Below are positions 1 to 44,493 of a stretch of DNA of 64,000 nucleotides, one piece after another; position 1 is the stretch's first letter; each line of letters opens with the position of its first letter. The stretch is taken from contig JASFXZ010000053.1 of the NCBI GenBank assembly GCA_032209605.1, positions 310,001 to 374,000 of the forward strand. Reading direction: 5' to 3'. The notes under the pieces were generated by a model. It had not been told where the DNA came from. It ran no database searches and saw only the letters and a program-made list of their open reading frames with translations. This stretch comes from Mactromeris polynyma. Its lineage: Eukaryota > Mollusca > Bivalvia > Venerida > Mactridae. The translations under genes were made by a program, and so were the position numbers.

Positions 1-2530
1 TGGTATCGTGGTTGCAAAATTGAAAGTAGATTCTCACAGATATATTGTTAAACATCAGTAATGACGTATACAATTCAGGTACAACCTGTAAAAGACGGCG
101 AGGACTCAAGAAACTGACATAACCTAAGAAAAACAATTACCGCGTAATAATAATCCTATGAAAAGAAAATCTGATAAAATCATTTAAAGAAGAACTTACT
201 ACATACATGCATATATAACCAGATTTGCACCCTGCCTGGTGCTTTACCTTTGATCGCAGATAGGTATTTTTACAGGTGTGCACGTTGTCTTCCGTTCGTT
301 TAATGAATACTGTATACGGAGCTGGAATAAAATAACAAGACTGATTCCAACTGTATGTTAGCTCGATATGATGGCGATATGAATCTCAGCAAGCGACGGT
401 TAGCAACACTATATCCGATTTTACCGTGAAATGAGGATGAAAAGACCGAACTGTTATCATTATTTCATGCTGGCTGATATTTTTATTTGAAGTAACATCG
501 TTGACATCCTCGCGACAACGGTTTGTCGTAAATATCTACAATATATATTTGCATAGAAATAAACAGTGGGACGAATGCAATGCGGAGAATCAGCTTTCTT
601 ACATATTTATACTGTCATGAAGAAGCTAGCTACACATTGAACACTCCAGTTCATGCATGCGTCCGAAACAAGAGGCTCGATGAAGGGAATATTCAAGCGT
701 GTAAATTAAAAGCCATAGCAATAAAATTCCTTTTATCCGTGTAACAAATACACATTTACATTGTACAGCTTGGATTTTGGGTTTCTCTTGTCATGTTGGA
801 GAACGCAAGCCATCTCTCAGCGTGAAATGGTAAATACCAATTCACAAGCCCAGTGTACCTGAGCAATAAATTTCATAGAACTAGACTGTGTGTGCCTCTA
901 TAACTCAGTCGGTTAAACGTTCTGTATTTAGATGTATTATTGAAAAGTTAAGCACCAGTTCGACTCTCACCCGAGGCATTCTTTACTTTTTTAATTGTTT
1001 GTCAATATATACTCCGCACCACAGCCGTTCATCAGGTAGCAATATATACCGGTTCAATGCCCAGAAAATTATTGTTTTTGTCGATAGATCATATTCAAGC
1101 CAAAACTTGAAAAAATACTCATCTGCGTCACGTGGTCATTTAAATGTAATCCGTCCATTGTTCTTGCTTTTATTTCATTCAGTATCATGCCGACAATATC
1201 GCGTCTATCGGAATGCAGTGATGTAAACAATGTAATCGATATTACACAATATGAGAGTAACGCAACTCTGAAACACTTGACATATATGTAAAAAGTAACG
1301 TTTTAAACAACAAATGCAATGACGGGATTATAAAAAAATTAAATCTCAAATTTATCCGAAAACAGCAAGTATGACTGTTCATTGATGTTATACATTCCAA
1401 GACAATATCTTTATAAATAACGCATTTAATACTACCAAATAATCAACGATTTCAATCCTACTGACTTAATGACATGTATCATAGTGACTGTATTTACAAT
1501 GAACACTTTATCGGATTAGCGAACTGTATAATTCCTGTTGCAATTCGATGTACAAAAAAAAACACGTAAGTAACGGTATATTTACGATATATATTTCCGC
1601 CAAAAGCAAACAGTGTTATTTAAATCCATAGCGAAATTCAAAAACGTTGTATAGACGTAAACTGTTTATTATCTCCCTTGTATACAGACATGATATTTCT
1701 AGATTTTGGCATTAGGAATAAATTATCAGGAATCAAATTTCATATCAGATACAAGAACAAAACAAATTTTGGCCATTGATAGGAAGAACTGAATTTTCAG
1801 AAAAGTGTAATTGCATTAACCAGGATAATATATTTACACCAAGCTTGGGGCGTAGGGGGTGTATTATACCGTATTGATTTAACCATCCTAAATGTAGTTA
1901 CTGCATTTGGTGATAGTGTTTTGTTCAAACAACCAACATGGAATTGTTCACTTAATGTGTGCATTTCCAACTGCGTGTGTACACGTTCATTTACTTACAG
2001 TTCACTCCGCCTCTTCCTGTGTCTTACATCCAATAAGCATCGATAATATTTCAATGTTTTGGTCAACTCATCCATTTATAATGGCATTTTGCACAATATC
2101 TATTAAGTGTTTTCATTCAGTAAATCTGGTAAGTGATCAATATGACTGTAAGCTATAAGCCGGTTATAACTAACAAATTAGAATTATAAACAAATTAAGT
2201 GCTGCGGTGGCTGACGCTTCCTTGCACTTAATTTGCTTATAATCACAATATATGAGCAATAACCTATACTTAACGCGCCAGTATTGGTTAACTTTCAACT
2301 TGGTATCTGTTGACAACATGTGTTGTGTACGCCATATAGGAATTTCACATTTAAGTGAAATATCCCATTTTAGTGAAATAACAAAAAGTGAGGTTTCTTG
2401 GACTCTTAATGAATTATTGTCATTTTCTAGATAGCATACTTTTAATTTCTTATGCCCATTTCTTGTCAATAATCGGACAGCGGAACTTAATGTCCGGTTG
2501 ACTGACCATAACTTTAGTCTTACCTTTCTC
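1..2530. other. Left flank without recognisable gene
   Basis: AT-rich DNA without an exon I can support. The open frames here (for example 888-1226 and 1907-2158) have low-complexity, composition-like translations with no domain signature and no convincing splice context. A tRNA-like relic at 892-978 is listed separately. Nothing else is recognised. Confidence 0.5.
892..978 (+). repeat. tRNA-like relic (SINE head or tRNA pseudogene)
   Basis: GTGCCTC at the left pairs with GAGGCA at the right like an acceptor stem. Between them lie an A-box-like segment (TATAACTCAGTCGGTTAAA) and a B-box-like AGTTCGACTCTC. The middle is longer than in a standard tRNA and no clean anticodon arm is visible, so this is a degenerate tRNA-derived repeat and not a working tRNA gene. 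Confidence 0.4.
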
Positions 2531-3128
2531 ACAATACTTAATCAGAATCCTAGTTGTTGGTTGACAATCCACACAATACTTAATCAGAATCCTAGTTGTT
2601 GGTTAACAATCCACACAATACTTAATCAGAATCCTAGTTGTTGGTTATCAATCCACACAATACTTAATCAGAATCCTAGTTGTTGGTTATCAATCCACAC
2701 AATACTTAGTCAGAATCCTAGTTGTTGGTTATCAATCCACACAATACTTAATCAGAATCCTAGTTGTTGGTTATCAATCCACTCAATACTTAGTCAGAAT
2801 CCTAGTTGTTGGTTAACAATCCACACAATACTTAATCAGAATCCTAGTTGTTGGTTAACAATCCACACAATACTTAATCAGAATCCTAGTTGTTGGTTAA
2901 CAATCCACACAATACTTAATCAGAATCCTAGTTGTTGGTTAACAATCCACACAATACTTAATCAGAATCCTAGTTGTTGGTTGACAATCCACACAATACT
3001 TAATCAGAATCCTAGTTGTTGATTAACAATCCACACAATACTTAATCAGAATCCTAGTTGTTGGTTAACAATCCACACAATACTTAATCAGAATCCTAGT
3101 TGTTGGTTGACAATCCACACAATACTTA
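2531..3128. repeat. 42-bp minisatellite, about 14 units
   Basis: The unit contains ACAATACTTAATCAGAATCC followed by TAGTTGTTGGTTAACAATCC and is repeated about 14 times head to tail. Single-base variants occur (TTAATCAG/TTAGTCAG, TTAACA/TTGACA/TTATCA). Because 42 is divisible by 3, one frame stays open for 174 codons and reads as a 14-residue repeat. That frame ends inside the array where TGG becomes TGA, which suggests there is no selection for coding. Confidence 0.95.
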
Positions 3129-3878
3129 TACGATATTACATTACTCCGTGCAAATAATTAGCTGCCAGTCTACAAACAAATAAGATAGAAGATGTGTGAG
3201 TAATCTTTGTTAGCGGACACGTGATCACAGTTCATTTTGACAGTCACGTGGTAAGCTCTGGTTATGTTGTCAAGCATAACTTAAACATTGCCATGGGATT
3301 ATCATATGTGGCGGACGGAGAGATGTCGTTGCATGGTGTTAGCAACGACTAGCCTATGTCTGTGATAATATAGTGCCTTGAGAGACGCATTGCTGCACAA
3401 AAAGCTACGCAAATGGTTGATGTTTCATGGCGAGTACCCTGGTCTTAACACTACAATGTGACCTTTATTGTTTAGCAGAATCCTAATATTGTCACAACAT
3501 CTTTCTGTGTATATGAAGGTCCTAGCTAGCTCATTTTTTTACGATAATCAAGATGTTTAAAGTTCACATTTGATGAATATAAACTTAAGTTCAGTGATAG
3601 CGATACATGTCCTTTAATTAGAGCATATACAACTAGTCGCATTGTACATATTTCCGGATTCATAAATTTGCAACTACGTGTCGTCTGTCGGGTTTCACTT
3701 GTTTGTAAAACAACAAACTCGTTTGTAAAATAAATACAGTCAATCTTTTAAACTGAAACTCGGGGATGCTACAGTGTTCGTTGAAATGTTACCTTGCATT
3801 TCGTTGCATCGTTAACTCAGTCGTTAGAGGACACGAGGAGCTTTGGTTTCACCAAATAACTACCGTTGAAACAAATAA

Positions 3879-4047
3879 AGTCAAACCCCGTTTATTCGAC
3901 TACCTTCTTCACGAATATTTTGTATGATTCGAAATAAATATCAGGTCCCGATGTGTCTTCGAATTGAAATGGGCTATTCGAAACTCTGTTTTGTTCGAGT
4001 TGAAATTTCGGACCCCGATGAATTCGAATGAACGAGGTCCGACTGTA
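3879..4047. mobile_element. Small terminal-inverted-repeat element (MITE-like)
   Basis: The left end AGTCAAACCCCGTTTATTCG is an imperfect inverted repeat of the right end CGAATGAACGAGGTCCGACT. The interior (about 130 bp) has repeated TTCGAA-type motifs and no open frame. This fits a non-autonomous DNA transposon relic. The family is not assigned. Confidence 0.55.
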
Positions 4048-4522
4048 TCTGTATATCAATAAAGCATAGCAAACAGATGAGCATTCACAAACATGTAAAC
4101 ATTCTCGTCAGCTCTCGGATATTTCCGTACCACTTCGTTATTCAAATAACACCCCCTAGTGTATGTGGCAAAACTCAACATTTTGTGCGGACAAGAAATA
4201 GTTCTCGTAAAACGGATTTATAATTTCAATAACTTCGATAAATTCACGTAAGAGATGGATTATAGTTGTCATTTCTAGTTAAAATCTCACATAGTTCAGT
4301 CTTCATATAGCTTAAATATTAGATTCATCAGCACTCCAGCGTTCACGCCACCATCTTGTTTTCATGATATTCGAATGGTATTTCCGAAAGTAGTGCCTAA
4401 CGAACATCCGAGGCACTTGACGTAGTCCGAATGACATGTACATTGTCAATATTAATATTAAATATGATAGATGTACTATTAGACTGATATAGTAAGGTAA
4501 TTATGTGTAATTATTACATGTA

Positions 4523-4702
4523 CAGTAAAACTTCAATAATAATATATCACCCTTGGAACCTTTGAAATTTGGTCTTCTTATTGAGATGATCTTAATATCA
4601 AGGCTGAATAAAGAGCAAATCAGTGAATATGGACTTGAAAATAGTGTTCTTAATTTTGAGGTGGTCTTATTATTGAGGTGGTCATTAAGTGAGGTTTTTC
4701 TG
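4523..4702. mobile_element. 'GACCACCTC' family element, copy 1
   Basis: It starts with ACAGTAAAACTTCAATAATA and ends with the inverse type of motif (GAGGTGGTCTTATTATTGAG, then GTCATTAAGTGAGGTTTTTC). The core carries TTGAATAAAGAGCAAA, shared with the copies at 44494-44975 and 60196-60470. Related copies lie at 19057 and 31934. The inverted ends suggest a MITE. Confidence 0.65.
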
Positions 4703-6657
4703 TTTTCAGGATATTAAATAGTTGTCTTCTACATTGTAGTTCATGATGTAACATAATGTATGTATTTATATAACTTGTATAATGGTGCTTTAATTTTTGA
4801 ATAAAGCATAACTATGTCATGTAAAGCAATACTGCCCAACGTAAACGTAACATAACAACAAAATACTCGTATGTGTATCCCCTGTGCTCTTATTCATTAA
4901 CAGAATAAAATTTGAAACATTTAAAATCCCTTCAAGTTGCTCCGATGTTATTAGAACAGAATACTAAGTATGAGTTTCAGTCTGAAAATGTTTGTCAGTA
5001 AGGCACTAGGAGAATATTGGACCTGTACTGTTCACGCTAAAAACCGGAGTTTACGACTGGTCCGGAATTAATCCGTTCTTGAGTGGGTGCACCGTACTTT
5101 CATGTACTTTTTATTCATAAACGTTTTCGAGGAAAGGGATATGATAAAATAATACAATATTTATGAAGTGAAATAGCGTAAAACAAGGATGCAGTTTTGA
5201 AATACACACCACGTTTCTTTCACAATCTTTCGCGGTAACTTAGTAATATCTGTACTTGTAAGTACGGTGTGCTGTTCGTGACTTCCTTAATCAAATGTCA
5301 AGTTTAACATCACATGTTTATATAAAAATGGCAGTGTTTGTAATTAATCAGTACATTGTACCAGCGACGAACGCGCATTGGAAAGGACGTCGTTACAAAA
5401 TATGTAAAAAATAATGAAATATGTATATATAGTTTATTATAGTGTAAAACATAAAATATTACAGTACATTTTACAAAGTAAACATAAAACATATTTTGTG
5501 CTCAGCCACACTTGGCTTACTAGACACTGTCTATGTATGTCTCAGTTCCTATAGTGAAGGGCATGTTCATATTTTATCGGGATTTAAATTACATTGGACG
5601 CACATGTGTTTACCGTAGCGTAATGCAACTGAAACGTAAATAAATAATACTTATTAATGAATCGTACTTGTAACGTATGTGTAAAACATTCGCACCAATT
5701 CATCATTCGTTTCTGTGAAATTGACGATTCGTCACACATATAACAAACCATGGTATGCCTACAAACCCTGGTATGCCTTATAGACCACGATCACAGATCA
5801 GAGTTGAACTCAATACTAACAATCGTATGGTGTGAATGTATGTTATTACTTAATACATCATTACATGGCACAAACATTTCAATGTCATTTTTGTTTTGCC
5901 TTCAAGTAATGTTGATGCTTGTTATATATATAATAAGTAAAATAATTGTAATGGGGTTTTAAGTCACATAAACAGCCAGGGTCGAACTTTTAGGTTGGAG
6001 GAAGCTCCCAGGTGCACGCCTAGGTAGAACCATCCACCTTCCGTAAGTCAGCTGGATAGTCTCATCACATATTAGTATGTGCTGATTATTAACTAATCCT
6101 GCCAATTAACCCGGATGGGAAAGTAAATAATACTTTAGAGAAAATAATTTATGCAAGCATTTATTTATATATTCAGATATGTCATCGATAGAGACGTTAT
6201 CGATGTATCATTGACATTTTCCGTCGATCGAATATCGATACAAATTTTTAAAAATCGGTAATTATGAATAATAAATACATGCCCGAAAAGGACGAAAATG
6301 CATCCACAACAAAATTGGAAGCTGGTGTGCTGTCAAAACGATATGTCAAAACTTCGCCTTACCTATCAAAATGTGTTCAACGAATAATAAATAAGGAAGT
6401 TATTCATTTTGTTCTCATTTATTTTGCATAAAAACACACATACATCATAATAATGAGGAAACAAGATCGTCAAAGTAATACATAAGCATGTTAAAGACAT
6501 AACTAGAAGTGAAAATATATGAAATCATGAACTGCAAGCCTATAAATGGCATTTTAGTAAACGATACATGATATTTCGATATATCGTCAATATATCTCAT
6601 CCGATATTTCGATATCGTCGACAGATATTTTGCCGAATCAATGGCAACTATACATAT

Positions 6658-6894
6658 GAGAACCGTTTTACTATTTCCAACCTCTTTTTAAGAGACGTCG
6701 TTTCCAGAAGATGTCACTTGTGATGTCACCATGAATTGACAGTAAGCAATATTTGTCCCATATGGCAATATGAAAACGAAGGGACCATATGGAGTAAATA
6801 GTGTTTCCTGCTTGTAAATAGTGACATTTTATGTTGTGTTTTCTGGAAATGACGTCACTTATAGAAAAGGTTGGAAATCCCACAGCAAGGCCCA
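6658..6894. mobile_element. GACGTCA MITE, copy 1 (in promoter of amylase gene 1)
   Basis: The ends are inverted: GAGAACCG...ATTTCCAACCTC at the left, GAGG/AAGGTTGGAAATCCC...GGCCC at the right, with an inner palindromic GACGTCA/GACGTCG next to GGAAATGACG. Genes 2 and 3 read straight across this point (TATACATAATTATTTTACTG), so the insertion is private to gene 1. It sits about 190-425 bp upstream of its start codon. Confidence 0.8.
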
Positions 6895-6924
6895 TTTTAT
6901 TACTGTTGGCCCTGCCACGACACC

Positions 6925-7030
6925 ATTCGTATCATTATACACCTACAGTAATTAGTAATACCGTCCTAAATTGCTCGACCTAGGATGGTAAGAAATTTGA
7001 AGAGGATTTTTTTTCACCGTGTATAAATAT
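6925..7030 (+). promoter_or_regulatory. Core promoter of amylase gene 1
   Basis: TATAAATA at 7022-7029 lies 60 bp before the ATG, which predicts a start site near 7050 and a short leader. The block upstream, including CGACCTAGGATG, is shared with genes 2 and 3. Two positions that are TGATAA-type GATA motifs in those genes are altered here: GTATCA at 6929 and TGGTAA at 6986. Confidence 0.75.
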
Positions 7031-7081
7031 ATCAACCCTACATATTAGAGTTTCATAATCATCGAAGGATCTGAAAACATT

Positions 7082-17681
<10,600 letters not shown>

Positions 17682-19056
17682 TTATTGGTCAATGTTCGTC
17701 ATTACGATAGAAGTATTTGTCTAAATTCATGTAATGAATGCATTGTGTTTGACAACAATATATGTCACACCTATCAGTATTGAAGAAAATTCATAGTTAT
17801 AAATAATAATTTACGCGTTGTTTCTCTGAAAAGTCCTTTTCGAGTATAATTGTCATCAGAACACTTTCCTGTGCATATTAATTCATTTACCGGTTATTGT
17901 ACAACATTTTTCTTATCACAAATCGTCTTCATGCTCGAAGGATCAGTTTGATGATTAACAACCGTTGCCACATTTATCAACTCTATCTGAGACGATATTC
18001 CAAGTGTTCTAGAAGTATCTAAATCATCTATATCGTCGAAATATTTTAGTGTTACAATATGTGTTGTTTTCAATCTCCTAGCTGTATTTAACTGTTCTAG
18101 CCGTGTTTACATATTCTAGTAGTGTTTAAATGTTCTTATAGTGTGTACACCTGTGGCAATGTTAACTTATTCTAGCAGTGCTTAAATCTTCTGTCAGTGT
18201 TTATGCCACACATATCAGTATTGAAGAAAATTCATAGTTATAAGTAATCGGTCTTATCATTTATGTGTTGTTTATATGTTTATTCTAGCAGTGCTTAAAT
18301 GTTCATGTAGCTTTGTTACTTTGGACTAGATTGCTATAGTGTCAATCGTTACATCATTTCTTATGAAACCTAGGTAAAAAGTTCAGTATTTGCATTGTTT
18401 GTCTGAAGTGTTGAATAGTAAAGTTTCCTTTTGTTCCATACCAAAGAGTGGCCTCTGATCGGAATAAGTAAGGAGTTCAATGAACCATAATTGCCGGTTT
18501 GTGCAAGGGTTAGGGTGGGATGTCATTACTTATTGTTGTACATCATAGCTATGTACGTACTAAGTATTATTTGGTTATATATGTATGATAGTGAAAATAC
18601 TTCTTTGTGATTATCATCGTTGCAAAATAAATATTACTCGTATTCTGTTATTCATGTGCAGTTTTCTTGAATAAATATAAAAATGATCTCCCTTGATTAG
18701 CAGATTTGTTGAAGCCATTAACTCTGAATTGGATTGTCTCCCTTCTACGCGGAAATGATACATGTCCAAAATGAGCGTTTCTCTAACATTAGACGTACTG
18801 TTTATGATGTGATATTCTGTCTGTGTCAACTAGTTTCCTTTAGTTGCCACCTCGTGCCCCATCTCATGCAACTGTTACATAACGATGACAAATCGTTTAT
18901 TTATTATCCATTACTACAAATGTAAGACATTACTCCAAGTCATCTCTGGGAACATCAATCACCCAAATCAGAGTTCGAGGAAATGATGTAAGATATATCA
19001 TCATTAACCAATCATTGTCATTGTCATTAACCAGTCAAGTAATCTTGATTTGAACT

Positions 19057-19221
19057 ACAGTAAAACCTCAGTTAAAGACCACCTCAATAATAAGACCACC
19101 TCAAAATTACGAATACAATTTGTCAAATCCATTTTCACTGTTTTGCTCTTTAGTCAACATCAATATTAAGACCATCTCAATATTAAGACCAATTTTCAAT
19201 TGTCCCAAAGATGGTATTATT
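19057..19221. mobile_element. 'GACCACCTC' family element, copy 2 (right end lost)
   Basis: It begins ACAGTAAAACCTCAGTTAAA and has the tandem GACCACCTC and 'AATATTAAGACCA' modules. Compared with the orthologous copy at 31934-32115, the last about 30 bp (ATTGAGGTTTACTGTATAAG) are missing, so the right inverted end is deleted. Confidence 0.7.
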
Positions 19222-19654
19222 ACAAGGCACAGATGCGCCTAGAAACTGAAGCATCATACGTTCTAGTACTGGTATTGGACATGTTAGTATACGTAACATG
19301 GAACGTACCGAGCTGTATAATCAACGTGAATTTGTGAATAAGTGCAAGTACTCTCACCAATGTCATTTTTCTGTAATTAAACACACACAATAATTACAAC
19401 AACAAAATGCGATATATCACTAACAAAAATGGTAACAAAGTCAAATATACAATGGGATAATTGAACAAAACTAGAAGTGAAAATATATTAAATTATGAAC
19501 TGCCAGCATTTAAACGTCATTTTAGAAAACGATACATGATATCGATGTATCGTCGATATATCTCATCCGATATTTCGATATCGTCGATATGCATTTTGCC
19601 GAATCAATGGCAAATATACATAATTATTTTACTGTTGGCCCTGCCACGACACCA

Positions 19655-19764
19655 TTCTTATCAGCATATAACTACAGTAATTAGTAATAACGTCCTAAAT
19701 TGCTCGACCTAGGATGATAAGAAACTTGATTAGGCTCTTTTCCCTTTTCACCGTGTATAAATAC
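19655..19764 (+). promoter_or_regulatory. Core promoter of amylase gene 2 with two GATA motifs
   Basis: TATAAATA at 19756-19763, 59 bp before the ATG. Upstream are TTATCA (19658-19663, TGATAA on the minus strand) and TGATAAG (19715-19721). Both are consensus WGATAR sites. GATA factors are established activators of digestive-tract genes in animals, so a gut role is plausible. That these sites are bound here is inference. Confidence 0.7.
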
Positions 19765-19814
19765 ATTAACCTACTAATTAGAGTTTCATAATCATTGAAG
19801 GATCTGAAAACATT

Positions 19815-30765
<10,951 letters not shown>

Positions 30766-31933
30766 TTATTGGTCAATGTTCGTCATTACGATAGAAGTAT
30801 TTGTCTGAATTCATGTAATGAATGTATTGTGTTTGACAACAATATATGTCACACATATCAGTATTGAAGAAAATTCATAGTTATAAATAATCTGTCTCAT
30901 CATTTATGCGTTGTTTCTCTGAAAAGTCCTTTTCGAGTATAATTGTCATCAGAACACTTTCCTGTGCATATTAATTCATTTACCGGTTATTGTAAAACAT
31001 ACCTCTTTTCACAAATCCTCTTCATGCTCGAAGGATCAGTTTGATGATTAATAACCGTTGCCACATTTATCAACTCTATCTGAGACGATATTCCAAGTGT
31101 TCTAGAGAAGTGCTTAAATCTTCTGTCAGTGTTTAAATCTTCTAGCAGTGTTAACATATTCTGGCAGTGTTTAAATGTTCATGTAGCTTTGTTACTTTGG
31201 ACTAGATTGCTATAGTGTCACTCGTTACATCCTTTCTTATGAAACCTAAGTTAAAAGGTTAGTATTTGCATTGTTTGTCTGAAGTGTTGAATAGAAACGT
31301 TTCCTGTTGTTCCATACCAAAGAGTGGCCTCTGATCGGAATAAGTAAGGAGTTCAATGAACCATTATTGCCGGTTTGTCCAAGGGTTAGGGTGGGATGTC
31401 ATAACTTATTGTTGTACATCATAGCTATGTACGTACTAAGTATTATTTGGTTATATATGTATGATAGTGAAAATACTTCTTTGTGATTATCATCGTTGCA
31501 AAATAAATATTACTCGTATTCTGTTATTCATGTGCAGTTTTCTTGAATAAATATAAAAAATGATCTCCCTTGATTAGCAGATTTGTTGAAGCCATTAACT
31601 CTGAATTGGATTGTCTCCCTTCTATGCGGAAATGATACATGTCCAAAATGAGCGTTTCTCTAACATTAGACGTACTGTTTATGATGTGATATTCTGTCTG
31701 TGTCAACTAGTTTCCTTTAGTTGCCACCTCGTGCCCCGTCTCATGCAACTGTTACATAACGATGACAAATCGTTTATTTATTATCCATTACTACAAATGT
31801 AAGACATTACTCCAAGTCAACCCTGGGAACATCAATCACACAAATCAGAGTTCGAGGAAATGATGTAAGATGTATCATCATTAACCAATCATTGTCATTG
31901 TCATTAACCAGTTAAGTAATCTTGATTTGAACT

Positions 31934-32115
31934 ACAGTAAAACCTCAGTTAAAGACCACCTCAATAATAAGACCACCTCAAAATTACGAACACAATTTGT
32001 CAAATCTATTTTCACTGTTTTGCTCTTTAGTCAACCTCAATATTAAGACCATCTCAATATTAAGACCAATTTTTAATTGTCCCAAAGGTGGTATTATTAT
32101 TGAGGTTTACTGTAT
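31934..32115. mobile_element. 'GACCACCTC' family element, copy 3 (complete)
   Basis: The inverted ends are both visible: ACAGTAAAACCTCAGTTAAA at the left, ATTGAGGTTTACTGTAT at the right. Two GACCACCTCAA modules face two 'AATATTAAGACCA' modules inside. Confidence 0.75.
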
Positions 32116-32556
32116 AAGACATGACAAGGCACAGATGCGCCTAGAAACTGAAGCATCATACCTTCTAGTACTGGTATTGGACATGTTAGTATACGTAACA
32201 TGGAACGAACCGAGCTGTATAATCAACGTGAATTGGTGAATAAGTGCAAGTACTCTCACCAATGTCATTTTTCTGTAATTAAACACACACAATAATTACA
32301 AAAAAAAAATGCGATATATCACTAACAAAAATGGTAACAAAGTCAAATATACAATGGGATAATTGAACAAAACAAGAAGTGAAAATATATGAAATTATGA
32401 ACTGCCAGCATTTAAACGTCAATTTAGAAAACGATACATGATATCGATGTATCGTCGATATATCTCATCCGATATTTCGATATCGTCGTTATGCATTTTG
32501 CCGAATCAATGGCAACTATACATAATTATATTACTGTTGGCCCTGCCACGACACCA

Positions 32557-32665
32557 TTCTTATCAGCATATAACTACAGTAATTAGTAATAACGTCCTAA
32601 ATCGCTCGACCTAGGATGATAAGAAACTTGATTAGGCTCTTTTTGCTTTCACCGTGTATAAATAC
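32557..32665 (+). promoter_or_regulatory. Core promoter of amylase gene 3 with two GATA motifs
   Basis: TATAAATA at 32657-32664, 60 bp before the ATG. TTATCA is at 32560-32565 and TGATAAG at 32617-32623, at the same spacing as in gene 2. Confidence 0.7.
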
Positions 32666-32716
32666 ATTAACCCTTCTAATTAGAGTTTCATAATCATTGA
32701 AGGATCTGAAAACATT

Positions 32717-43419
<10,703 letters not shown>

Positions 43420-44100
43420 TTAGTGGTCAATTATTGTCATTAAGATATAAGTATTTGCCTGAACTCATATAGTGAATGTATTGTTTTTGTAATGTATTGG
43501 CAACAAAGTGTATTATGTATTATCAGTACTGAAGGAACATCCTTTCTCATAAAACCGAAGTAAAAAGATTAGACTTTTGTCTTGTATGTCTGAAGCATTT
43601 GAATAGAAACGTTTCCTTTTGTTCCATACCAAAGAGCAGACTGTGATTGGAACAAGTAAGGCGTTCAGTGAATCATGGTTGCCGGTTTGTGCAGGGGCAA
43701 GGGTTGGAGGACAACTTATTTCTATAAATAACTAACATTGGTTTTATATGAATGATCATATTGTTATATCTATGTATATAATATTTTTTTAGAATTGTCA
43801 TTGTTGCAAAATACATATCACACGTATTCTGTTAGTTCATGTGCAGTTTTGTTGGATAAATATCAAGAATGACCTCCCTTGATAAGTGGCTTTGTTAAAG
43901 CCATTTCCACTAAATCGGATTGTCTCCCTTCTTCTACGCGAAAATTATACAAGAGAGTTTCACTATATGCTCAAGCAGTAACGCCATCTATAGACGCACT
44001 TTTTATGATGTAATATTCAGTCTGTTTCAACTAGTGTATTTGCCGCCTCATGCAACTGTCACTTAACTATGACAAATCGTTTATCTTTTAATTGCTATAT

Positions 44101-44340
44101 GAACGCTGCTATGAGATTTACAACATCTTCTGTAAGTGACGTCATTTCAAGAAAGCACCACATGTGCTGACACTATTTGTAAACAGGAAACAATATGTAC
44201 TACATATGATGGTCGCTTTGTTTTCATATTGCTTTATGGGACACATATTGCTGACTGTTAGTACATGGTGACGTCACATATGACGTTTTCTGGAAATGAC
44301 ATCACTTTAAGAAGAGGTTGGAAATCGTACAGCGGGGCTC
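44101..44340. mobile_element. GACGTCA MITE, copy 5
   Basis: GAACGCTGCTATGAGATTTA and CAACATCTTCTGTAAGTGAC at the left are inverted relative to AGAAGAGGTTGGAAATCGTA and CAGCGGGGCTC at the right. It is about 240 bp, and the inner GTGACGTCA is kept on both sides. Absent from the spacers after genes 1 and 2. Confidence 0.8.
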
Positions 44341-44493
44341 ATATTTATATATGTAAGACTTAACTCCAAGTCATCTCTGAGGACATCAAACACAGAAATT
44401 GGAGATCGAGGAAATGTTGTAAGATGTATCATCAATAAGCAGTCAAGTCATAGTCTTGATTTGAACTATATGACATAACAACTGCACAGATGT

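Larger units (their letters stand above)
3129..6500. other. Upstream flank of the amylase array, no gene seen
   Basis: No supported exon. It holds two repeat elements (3879-4047 and 4523-4702) and ends at the left edge of the amylase tandem repeat near 6501. Poly-palindromic runs of ATCGAT/TCGATA occur at about 6180-6240. Confidence 0.5.
17682..19814. other. Spacer between amylase genes 1 and 2
   Basis: Holds the gene 1 3' flank, with candidate poly(A) signals AATAAA at 18625 and about 18668. It also has a degenerate TTCTAGCAGTG(T/C)TTAAAT repeat at about 18085-18300, a truncated 'GACCACCTC' element at 19057-19221, the duplication junction near 19470 and the gene 2 promoter. A segment containing TATCAGTATTGAAGAAAATT occurs twice (about 17775 and 18215). 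There is no other gene. Confidence 0.6.
30766..32716. other. Spacer between amylase genes 2 and 3
   Basis: Same layout as the first spacer but about 180 bp shorter. It has fewer TTCTAGCAGTG(T/C)TTAAAT units (about 31095-31185) and lacks the second TATCAGTATTGAAGAAAATT segment. AATAAA occurs at about 31502. It carries a complete 'GACCACCTC' element (31934-32115) and the duplication junction at about 32371. No extra gene. Confidence 0.6.

Noticed and set aside
2498..3022. A 174-residue repetitive protein
   Set aside because: It is only the in-frame reading of a 42-bp minisatellite and stops by a point change inside the array.
2531..3128. CRISPR-like regular repeats
   Set aside because: The units are directly adjacent with no unique spacers, and the context is eukaryotic.
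1..6500. A fourth amylase copy or fragment upstream
   Set aside because: None of the nine exon sequences or their conserved motifs is found on either strand left of 6501 or right of 45170.
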